Program-made: the position numbers and the translations under genes
The notes under the pieces: model-generated
Told to the model about the DNA's origin: nothing
The model's input: the letters and a program-made list of their open reading frames with translations, nothing else
Database searches by the model: none
Assembly (NCBI RefSeq): GCF_026427595.1
Contig: NZ_CP101527.1
Location: 310,001-374,000 of the forward strand
Direction of reading: 5' to 3'
DNA: 64,000 nt
From: Alkalimarinus sediminis
GTDB taxonomy: Bacteria; Pseudomonadota; Gammaproteobacteria; Pseudomonadales; Oleiphilaceae
Shown here: piece after piece, positions 8,124 to 16,537 of the stretch
Numbering within the stretch: position 1 is the first letter of the stretch
Layout of the letters: every line of letters starts with the position of its first letter

Positions 8124-8840
8124 TTACTCGGCTAACGCAGCCTGTTGAAGCTCAAACAACTCCTCAATACCTTTTTTAGCCAGTTTAAGCATCGCATCAA
8201 ACTCATCCTGATTAAACGACTCGCCTTCTGCTGTACCCTGGATCTCGATGAACCCGCCTTTATCTGTCATCACGACATTCATATCAGTCTCAGCCGCGGA
8301 GTCTTCTGGGTAATCAAGGTCTAGTACTGGGTGACCTTCGTATATACCGACCGAAACGGCACCAATCATCTGTTTTAGCGGTGAAGCTTTGAGCTTTCCG
8401 TTTTCAACAAGCGTATTAAGGGCATCCGCTAAAGCAACACAGGCTCCGGTAATAGAGGCGGTTCGTGTACCGCCGTCGGCTTGAATAACATCACAGTCGA
8501 TAGAGATTTGTCTTTCACCTAGTGCTTCTAAATCAACAGCCGCTCTGAGTGAGCGACCAATCAGGCGCTGAATTTCAACGGTTCTACCTGACTGTTTACC
8601 GCGTGCTGCTTCTCTCGACATACGAGATCCTGTTGATCTTGGCAGCATGCCGTATTCAGCGGTTACCCAGCCCTTGCCCTGGCCTCTAAGAAAACGAGGT
8701 ACAGACTCATCGATACTTGCTGTACAGATAACTTTAGTATCACCAAACTCAATTAATACCGAACCTTCAGCGTGTTTGGTGTAGTGACGGGTGATTTTGA
8801 TATCTCTGGCTTGTTCTGGTGCGCGTCCGCTAGGTCTCAT
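8124..8840 (-). CDS. rph: Ribonuclease PH
   Basis: Phosphorolytic 3'-5' exoribonuclease that trims tRNA 3' ends. The chosen start at the ATG 8838-8840 gives [20 protein letters not shown], the conserved N-terminus, and a 238-residue protein as usual for the family; a longer in-frame reading to 8933 adds residues with no family counterpart. Conserved stretches include [40 protein letters not shown], the phosphate-site [19 protein letters not shown], and the [18 protein letters not shown] block. The frame is intact, unlike the defective rph of E. coli K-12. It is divergent from yicC. Confidence 0.97.
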   Translation of the reverse strand: MRPSGRAPEQARDIKITRHYTKHAEGSVLIEFGDTKVICTASIDESVPRFLRGQGKGWVTAEYGMLPRSTGSRMSREAARGKQSGRTVEIQRLIGRSLRAAVDLEALGERQISIDCDVIQADGGTRTASITGACVALADALNTLVENGKLKASPLKQMIGAVSVGIYEGHPVLDLDYPEDSAAETDMNVVMTDKGGFIEIQGTAEGESFNQDEFDAMLKLAKKGIEELFELQQAALAE

Positions 8841-9093
8841 TGATGATGTCCTAAAGTAAAAGGTGGGTGTTGTTACCTGTGATTTCAAATCGTTCGATTG
8901 AGGTAACACTGAAATTGAAGTGCATTTTAGCATTTAACGATACGAAAAGATGAAATAATTGAGAAAACAGAAGGAATATTCGTTCTCTCGGTAAAGCGAT
9001 AGAGGTAGGTTTCTGTTGATGAACTGGGTAGAATGAAACTCAAATGGCCGGTGAATACCAACACGCTAATGTGAACGGTTTTAGGAGCAATTA

Positions 9094-9960
9094 ATGATTC
9101 AAAGTATGACAGCATTTGCCCGTGAGGCATCCCAAGGTGATTGGGGTACATTAACTTGGGAGATTAGATCGGTTAATCACCGCTACCTTGAACCACATTT
9201 TAAGCTGCCAGAGAATCTAAGAGAAATTGAACCCAACTTAAGAGAGGGTTTACGAAAGCATCTTAACCGCGGCAAGGTCGAATGTGCGCTGCGTTGGCAA
9301 CCAGCAGAGCAGACCGGCCAAGGTTTTGATCTCAATATAGAGCTAGTAGAAGATATCAATCAAGCGGCTAATCAGGTTAACCGAATCCTTGATAACCCCG
9401 CACACCTGAACGCCCTTGAGCTTTTGCAATGGCCAGGTGTTATGAAAACGGCACAAGTAGATGCTGCGCCATTAAAAAAAGCTGCGTTAGATGCATTTGA
9501 CCTCGCCCTAAAGAATCTAGTGGATACACGCACTCGCGAAGGGGAGCAACTCAAGCCTCTGTTTGACCAACGGCTCGACGCAACAAGCGCGATCGTTAAC
9601 CAAGTGCGAGAGAAACTGCCTGCCATTCTCAGCGCGCAGAGAGAGAATATTCTGGCTCGCTTTGAAGATGCTAAATTAGAGCTCGATGCCGCGAGAGTCG
9701 AGCAAGAGATGGTTATGTTAGCGCAAAAGACTGACGTAGCTGAGGAATTAGATCGGCTTGACGCTCATGTGAAAGAAGTCCGCTCTGTCCTGAATAAAAA
9801 AGGAGCGATAGGTCGTAGGTTAGATTTCTTGATGCAAGAACTTAATCGAGAAGCCAATACACTGTCTTCAAAGTCTATAGTGACCGATACTACTAAGGCA
9901 GCAGTGGAGCTTAAAGTGCTGATTGAGCAGATGCGGGAGCAGGTACAAAACATCGAATAG
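9094..9960 (+). CDS. yicC: YicC/YloC family endoribonuclease
   Basis: A 288-residue protein starting MIQSMTAFAREASQGDWGTL, the near-invariant YicC N-terminus. YicC-family proteins are endoribonucleases linked to small-RNA (RyhB) turnover in E. coli. The C-terminal domain ends with the conserved GRRLDFLMQELNREANTLSS and a KVLIEQMREQVQNIE helix (DUF1732). An A/G-rich site (AGGAGC) precedes the ATG. A terminator follows, after which Pseudomonas-like synteny is broken until gmk at 26.5 kb. Confidence 0.95.
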   Translation: MIQSMTAFAREASQGDWGTLTWEIRSVNHRYLEPHFKLPENLREIEPNLREGLRKHLNRGKVECALRWQPAEQTGQGFDLNIELVEDINQAANQVNRILDNPAHLNALELLQWPGVMKTAQVDAAPLKKAALDAFDLALKNLVDTRTREGEQLKPLFDQRLDATSAIVNQVREKLPAILSAQRENILARFEDAKLELDAARVEQEMVMLAQKTDVAEELDRLDAHVKEVRSVLNKKGAIGRRLDFLMQELNREANTLSSKSIVTDTTKAAVELKVLIEQMREQVQNIE

Positions 9961-10000
9961 CTTCCTTGGTAGAAAGTTACCCATCCAAGAATGTCTTAGA

Positions 10001-10046
10001 AGCTCTGTATTACCTTGTGAAGAGTATTGAAAATACAGGGCTTTTT
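10001..10046 (+). terminator. Terminator of yicC
   Basis: The stem AGCTCTGTATT (10001-10011) pairs with AATACAGGGCT (10032-10042), with one G-U pair, and is followed by TTTTTAATTTT. It lies 40 bp after the yicC stop and marks the left limit of the accessory block. Confidence 0.75.
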
Positions 10047-10227
10047 AATTTTCCCGTCCAAATCGGTTTACAGATGTCCGTTACCAGTTGCTGTTTAAGT
10101 GATGGGTAAAATGGTGGGCAAGCCCTGTTTTTTGACTCAATAGCAAACAAAAAATACAGTGATGGTAATGACCTATATTTTTGCGTAAGAAAATCTGGTG
10201 TACCAAAGACTTAAATCGCCAATATGA

Positions 10228-10257
10228 CCGACGCCTCTGCATTTTTGTACGCGTCGG
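10228..10257. terminator. Inverted repeat downstream of hipA, possible terminator
   Basis: CCGACGC (10228-10234) and GCGTCGG (10251-10257) form a 7-bp G+C-rich stem 9 bp beyond the hipA stop. No long T-run follows on the minus strand, so termination is only likely. Between this and the yicC terminator I see no gene. Confidence 0.45.
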
Positions 10258-10265
10258 TTCTCGTT

Positions 10266-11495
10266 TTAGCGTAGCGGTATATTTCGTAAGTGCGTTTCAA
10301 TTGCTTTAATCATCTGTTTGGTAAGCGGTAAATGCGACTTTTCTTTCGCCCATACCTCATGAAAGCCTGCTACGGTTTGCTTGGCAGTATCTAAGACCAA
10401 TTTTTCTGGCAGCATGGCTTTAGCCGCTAAGTGTGATAACTCATCCAGCGTGAAATCACTGAATTTTTTGCTACGGCTAACCTTTAACGACGTACTATCA
10501 TCGGGGATATAAGGGATGGTTGAGACAAAATCATAAGCGGGCGCAATGGATGCAGTGCGCTTGTCTTTGTAGATCACAGACCAATTTTTCAAATGCATAT
10601 CTGCATTGCCAATCAGGGTATTGAACACCAATCTGCGAGTAAATTCTGCGATGTCTTCTTCTTGGCCTTCGATGCCGATAACCTGAGCAATATTGCGCAT
10701 ACTGGCTTTTTTATACTTATCTTGAGGATAGACACCAAACACTTGCGCAAAATCTTCAATGTGTACGGCTTGATCACCTGCACGATCAAAGCGCTTGATC
10801 ACAAAGGCCTGAGCATTTTTAAAAGCATCACCAAACTGTCCAACGCCTTGTGGAACATTAGCAATCTGACTAATGGGAAGTAGCTGAGTTTCCGGCACAT
10901 CCATTCCCAACATTCGAGCCAGTTCCATCATCGAATATTCATTCTCTGGCACAGCGTCAAATCGAGACGATGGCAATTTCACAATCCAAGAGCCACCCTT
11001 ACCTGTCGCTGGAATCGTCAAGCCACCGTTCGCCTGTTGTACGGCTGAAAACTTCAACTGTACACCCGCTAACGAAAACCGCATTGGGGCTTCAATTTTC
11101 GTTTCATCGTCAATGTCTTGATGCGCGTTAGGCGGCAGCGCTTCACCATCGGCTGGTTCAACCGTAATCGCGCCTGCTAAATCCTGCCCTAATACCCACA
11201 ATAGAAAAAACTCCCGCGCAGGGTTCACACCGGCACGCTCTGCTAGGTAATGACGCATTGCTTCTTCTGGCAAAAGGTTGGAGAAAAACGGAGTTAACTT
11301 GGTCTGGATAGGTTTAAAGTTGGTCAGCAAACTACCTAACGAATCTTTAAAGCCAAGCCCTAAAACAGGTCGTGATTCATCATTAATATACGAATCCATA
11401 AAGGCAAAAAGCGTTCTGTCATTGCCCACGTTAGTGATCGTTGCGATGGGTTCGCCATAGAGCAAAACGTTGAGCGTAGAAACATGATTAGTCAT
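10266..11495 (-). CDS. hipA: HipA-family serine/threonine kinase toxin
   Basis: Toxin of a HipBA type II system. HipA kinases phosphorylate targets such as glutamyl-tRNA synthetase and induce growth arrest. The 409-residue protein has the HipA N-terminal subdomain (LNVLLYGEPIATITN at the start), the Gly-rich/activation segment RFSLAGVQLKFSA at about residues 133-145, the ATP-site Lys in AFVIKRFDR, and the catalytic loop NTLIGNADMHLKNW at about residues 290-303. The metal-binding segment is APAYDFVSTIPY. All kinase motifs are present, so the toxin looks intact. Its start overlaps the 3' end of hipB by 8 bp, as usual for this pair. The cellular target is not deducible. Confidence 0.93.
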   Translation of the reverse strand: MTNHVSTLNVLLYGEPIATITNVGNDRTLFAFMDSYINDESRPVLGLGFKDSLGSLLTNFKPIQTKLTPFFSNLLPEEAMRHYLAERAGVNPAREFFLLWVLGQDLAGAITVEPADGEALPPNAHQDIDDETKIEAPMRFSLAGVQLKFSAVQQANGGLTIPATGKGGSWIVKLPSSRFDAVPENEYSMMELARMLGMDVPETQLLPISQIANVPQGVGQFGDAFKNAQAFVIKRFDRAGDQAVHIEDFAQVFGVYPQDKYKKASMRNIAQVIGIEGQEEDIAEFTRRLVFNTLIGNADMHLKNWSVIYKDKRTASIAPAYDFVSTIPYIPDDSTSLKVSRSKKFSDFTLDELSHLAAKAMLPEKLVLDTAKQTVAGFHEVWAKEKSHLPLTKQMIKAIETHLRNIPLR

Positions 11496-11829
11496 CGTCG
11501 TCTGCCTCTAACTGATATGCGGGCGACATTTGCTCAGCTTCATCGTTGATGCCGTTATTGTTTGACCCATTGTGATAAGTACCTTGGCCACTTCGAATAA
11601 TCGACTTGATAGCTGGCACAGACTTTTTAGGCGCAACAAATAGCTCTAGGTCGAGCACGCGGGCCAAAGCAATCAAACTGGACATTCTTAAATCAACGCC
11701 GCCAGACTCGATTTTCGAAATATGGCTTTGAGGCACACCCGAGCGAGCACTTAACTCTCTCTGGCTAAGCCCCTTTCGCCCCCGAGCGTCTCGAAGACTT
11801 TCTATTATCTGCTCTGTGACATAGCTCAT
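11488..11829 (-). CDS. hipB: HipB-type XRE antitoxin
   Basis: A 113-residue helix-turn-helix antitoxin starting MSYVTEQIIESLRDARGRKG at the ATG 11827-11829, which has TAAGG about 9 bases upstream; a longer reading to 11883 lacks such a site. The HTH spans about residues 12-66 (LSQRELSARSGVPQSHISKI). After residue 70 comes a disordered, Asn/Gly-rich then acidic tail (GSNNNGIND and EADDDD at the end). This tail is longer than in E. coli HipB and may be the protease-sensitive part. It is expected to bind HipA and repress its own promoter; no clear TATCC-type operator is visible upstream. Confidence 0.9.
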   Translation of the reverse strand: MSYVTEQIIESLRDARGRKGLSQRELSARSGVPQSHISKIESGGVDLRMSSLIALARVLDLELFVAPKKSVPAIKSIIRSGQGTYHNGSNNNGINDEAEQMSPAYQLEADDDD

Positions 11830-12157
11830 TTCGATACGCCTTAATGGATTATTTAAGAATAAATATATACAAAAACATATCATCCTAATCCCAATATCAC
11901 AAGACTGATTAGTTATTGCATATCGTTGAGTTTGTATTGATATATAAATATAGATATAAAATAACGCATGCGCTCATTTACTGTGGGGCAAATTGGACAA
12001 TGGGGCAGTAATTAGAATAGCTCGCTTACAAAAAACCGTACCCAGTTTTAAGTTAAATCAACAGCCGCCACACACTTTTCCATACCTTTACCCCCATACG
12101 CCAAACGGATAGTGGTCCATTTACTGTTTGGCGTCTCGATTTTCTGCACGGGCTAAA
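11830..12157. other. hipB upstream region, no gene seen
   Basis: A very A+T-rich stretch (11,850-11,970) that must carry the hipBA promoter, followed by a hairpin CGCCAAAC (12099-12106) / GTTTGGCG (12126-12133). No open reading frame with a ribosome site was found. Confidence 0.5.
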
Positions 12158-12210
12158 TCCCACAAAAAAGCCCTGTCACTTGGTTGTAAGTGCAGGGCTT
12201 TTTTGTGGGA
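12158..12210. terminator. Strong bidirectional terminator with 23-bp arms
   Basis: The left arm TCCCACAAAAAAGCCCTG plus TCACTT (12158-12181) is the inverted copy of 12188-12210 (AAGTGCAGGGCTTTTTTGTG and so on), with one mismatch and a 6-base loop. It ends the crotonase operon on the minus strand. The arms are unusually long for a simple terminator. Confidence 0.8.
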
Positions 12211-12251
12211 TTACTTAAAAACAGCCTAGCTAGGCTAGCCTTCACCCCACA

Positions 12252-13058
12252 TCACCACCAATATTGACGCTTTACGAAAGGTTTGTTCGGGTCTTTGCGG
12301 TTTCGAATGTCCATGATGCGCCAGTTCTTACTGATAAGCTGAGCGATTTGATAAAGGGTTTCACGCGCTAGTAAAGCCCTTGTTGATCCGTTCCAGCTTT
12401 TTTGATTGGTAAACTTAATCGCTGCGGTTGCATCGGGTGATCGTGCTTTTAGCTTTTCAGCCATCGCCAATGCTTCGGCCATGGGGTCTTCAACTACGCG
12501 AGTCACCAAGCCATACTCAAGAGCTTTATCTGCGGTAATCGGGTCACCGGTCATGATGAGTTCGTTGGCGACATCTTGCGAGATCGTGCTTCGAATGGTT
12601 TGTAGCCCCGCCATATCGGGAACCATACCCCACTTCGCTTCCATGATGGCAAGCTCCGTGTCAGGGCGTGCATAACGCATATCGGCGCCTAGTGCTAAGG
12701 TCATCGCCATGCCGTAACTGATACCATGCATGACACAGATAACGGGTACGGGAAGGCGGTGCCAACCAATACAAAAGCGTTGCGCCATATTGGTACCGAA
12801 AGGGTTTAACTTCCAACCAATTTTAAAAAATTGAAGTGGCTGGCCCATGATGCTTTTTATATCTATACCTGAACTAAAGTGTTCACCCTTGCCAGAGATA
12901 ATGACCACGCGGATATTACGGTCTTTTTTGATCACTTTTTGCACGTTGACGATGTCGCACATTAAGTCGAAATTAAACGCGTTGTACTTCTCTGGTCGGT
13001 TGAGGATAACGTGTGCGATGCCGTCTTCGACCTTGTAGATAATGTGATTAAATTTCAT
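12252..13058 (-). CDS. Crotonase (enoyl-CoA hydratase/isomerase) family protein
   Basis: A 268-residue acyl-CoA enzyme. Family marks are the N-terminal VILNRPEKYNAFNFDLM, the oxyanion-hole segment GKGEHFSSGIDIKSIMG at about residues 55-72, the second oxyanion/catalytic region VMHGISYGMAMTLALGADMR, and IMEAKWGMVPDMAGLQ. The first acidic residue sits in EAKWGM and an Asp follows in VPDMAGL. This pattern is closer to dienoyl-CoA isomerases than to canonical hydratases, so an isomerase role in unsaturated fatty-acid breakdown is plausible. It lies 97 bp downstream of the FadH-like gene on the same strand and is probably cotranscribed and under the TetR control described upstream. Confidence 0.85.
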   Translation of the reverse strand: MKFNHIIYKVEDGIAHVILNRPEKYNAFNFDLMCDIVNVQKVIKKDRNIRVVIISGKGEHFSSGIDIKSIMGQPLQFFKIGWKLNPFGTNMAQRFCIGWHRLPVPVICVMHGISYGMAMTLALGADMRYARPDTELAIMEAKWGMVPDMAGLQTIRSTISQDVANELIMTGDPITADKALEYGLVTRVVEDPMAEALAMAEKLKARSPDATAAIKFTNQKSWNGSTRALLARETLYQIAQLISKNWRIMDIRNRKDPNKPFVKRQYWW

Positions 13059-13155
13059 GACGTCCAGTTCTAGTTATTTATTGTTTTGGAGAGAGTGCGT
13101 TAAGCGTGAGAGCCGAAGCCCTCACATTTTTTTAGTGCTATGCGCTAGCTAGACG

Positions 13156-15228
<2,073 letters not shown>

Positions 15229-15233
15229 TCAAC

Positions 15234-15298
15234 TTGACACAGTCAAGATAACAGTTATTTTGACAGTGTCAAGATAACAGTTATTTTGACAGTGTCAA
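15234..15298. promoter_or_regulatory. Three TetR-type operators with exact 26-bp spacing
   Basis: TTGACACAGTCAA (15234-15246), TTGACAGTGTCAA (15260-15272) and TTGACAGTGTCAA (15286-15298). The last two are perfect TTGACA-N-TGTCAA palindromes and the first is a 5-bp-arm variant. They begin exactly 26 bp apart because a 26-bp unit from 15242 is repeated twice plus 7 bp. They lie between the divergent FadH-like gene and tetR. The TTGACA halves double as possible -35 elements. Control of both genes by the adjacent TetR protein is inferred. Confidence 0.8.
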
Positions 15299-15321
15299 GA
15301 TTAGTTTGTTATGGTCTCAGC

Positions 15322-15936
15322 ATGAGAAAGAACATAAATAAAACCTATCACCATCAGAATTTACGTCATACCTTGCTAGAAAATGCTGAAAAGCTTTTGA
15401 GTGAACGCGGTATCGACGGGCTGACATTGCGCGAACTGGCTGAGCGTTCGAATGTATCTCGACAAGCGCCTTATCATCATTTTTCATCTAAGCACGCGTT
15501 GTTGTGTGCGGTTGCTGAACGTTCTTTTGATGATTTAAACGACCTGCTTGATCAAGCGGGGATCAATGACGCCACATCCATTCAAGAGCGGCTAAAGGAC
15601 TATGTTATAGCCTATGTGCGTTACGCGGCTGAAAACCCCGAGAAGTATGAACTGATGTTTGGCGCGGTCACCTGGCGCAACGAACCATCGGCCGAACTGA
15701 CTGAAAAGGGGCATGCTACCTTTCGTCGCTATACCCACATTATACGTCAGCTCAAAGAGCACGGTGACATGCCAGACTACTTTGACGAAACCCGCATGTC
15801 ACAAATCACCTGGGCAACTCTACACGGTTTGTGCCGCTTAAAAACAGACGGTGTATTTGTGAGCCTTGAAGCGGTAGAAGAAATGTCACTGTATGCTGCG
15901 GAGATGATTCTTTCGGTATTGAAAGGCCAGAAATAG
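15322..15936 (+). CDS. TetR/AcrR family transcriptional regulator
   Basis: A 204-residue regulator. The ATG at 15322 gives MRKNINKTYHHQNLRHTLLE; a TTG further upstream in frame would run through the third operator. The HTH occupies about residues 10-56 (LLSERGIDGLTLRELAERSN, then VSRQAPYHHFSSKHALL). The C-terminal ligand/dimer domain runs from about residue 75 to the end. Its place beside three palindromic operators and a divergent dienoyl-CoA-reductase/crotonase operon suggests a sensor of fatty acyl-CoA or a related degradation intermediate. Its last 110 codons and about 40 bp beyond are duplicated at 16176-16549. Confidence 0.9.
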   Translation: MRKNINKTYHHQNLRHTLLENAEKLLSERGIDGLTLRELAERSNVSRQAPYHHFSSKHALLCAVAERSFDDLNDLLDQAGINDATSIQERLKDYVIAYVRYAAENPEKYELMFGAVTWRNEPSAELTEKGHATFRRYTHIIRQLKEHGDMPDYFDETRMSQITWATLHGLCRLKTDGVFVSLEAVEEMSLYAAEMILSVLKGQK

Positions 15937-16024
15937 AGTGGGCAGGGCTGGTTAAAAATAAATCGTTACGGCCCCTTTATCTTCCGAAAGGTTATGACCC
16001 CGAAAAATTATTAGAGTCTTGATA

Positions 16025-16083
16025 TGTCGATTGTATCGACACAGAAAAATGTTATGTCGAAAAAATTGAAAAATATCGACATA
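16025..16083. repeat. Two TGTCGA palindromes in the spacer between the tetR copies
   Basis: TGTCGA-N5-TCGACA (16025-16041) and TATGTCGA-N15-TCGACATA (16053-16083). Two closely spaced inverted repeats with the same core lie in A+T-rich DNA without a reading frame. They could be recombinase or regulator sites or the end of a lost element. Confidence 0.55.
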
Positions 16084-16112
16084 TGAACTTGATATGTTAA
16101 AACACGTTAAAA

Positions 16113-16162
16113 GGGTAAGCGACAAACGAGAATCTTAATAATTCGCATTTGTCACCGACCCC
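16113..16162. repeat. REP-like imperfect hairpin (GGGT...GACAAA family)
   Basis: GGGTAAGCGACAAA (16113-16126) is an imperfect inverted match to TTTGTCACCGACCC (16148-16161), and the pairing continues inward (GACAAACGAGAAT against ATTCGCATTTGTC). A related sequence lies at 22015-22060. It is directly before the truncated tetR copy. Confidence 0.5.
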
Positions 16163-16175
16163 TTTTCTGTTTCAT

Positions 16176-16508
16176 GTCATCGCTTATGTGCGCTACGCGG
16201 CAGAAAACCCCGAAAAGTATGAACTGATGTTTGGCGCGGTCACTTGGCGCAACGAACCATCGGCCGAACTGACTGAAAAAGGGCATGCGACATTTCGCCG
16301 CTACACCCACATTATTCGTCAGCTCAAAGAGCACGGTGACATGCCAGACTACTTTGACGAAACCCGCATGTCACAAATCACCTGGGCAACTCTGCATGGT
16401 TTGTGTCGCTTAAAAACAGACGGTGTCTTTGTGAGCCTTGAAGCGGTAGAAGAAATGTCACTGTATGCTGCGGAGATGATTCTTTCGGTATTGAAAGGCC
16501 ATAAATAG
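16176..16508 (+). pseudogene. Truncated second copy of the tetR 3' half
   Basis: 110 codons matching codons 95-204 of the full tetR at 15322-15936, without the DNA-binding domain. The reading frame is open, but only a TTG at 16149 (in REP-like DNA) could start it, so it is most likely not expressed. Homology begins at 16176 (matching 15604) and ends near 16549 (matching 15978). In the coding part I count 17 silent differences and a single replacement (Gln to His in the second-last residue). The stop codon of the convergent restriction gene (16538-16540) lies inside the duplicated tail. Confidence 0.85.
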
Positions 16509-16537
16509 AGTGGGCAGGGCTGGTTAACAATAAATCG

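Noticed and set aside
8841-8933. N-terminal extension of RNase PH
   Set aside because: The extra 31 residues have no family counterpart; MRPSGR at 8840 is the conserved start.
16149-16508. A functional regulator without a DNA-binding domain from the truncated tetR copy
   Set aside because: The only start is a TTG within REP-like DNA and there is no promoter or ribosome site, so a pseudogene is more likely. Expression cannot be fully excluded.
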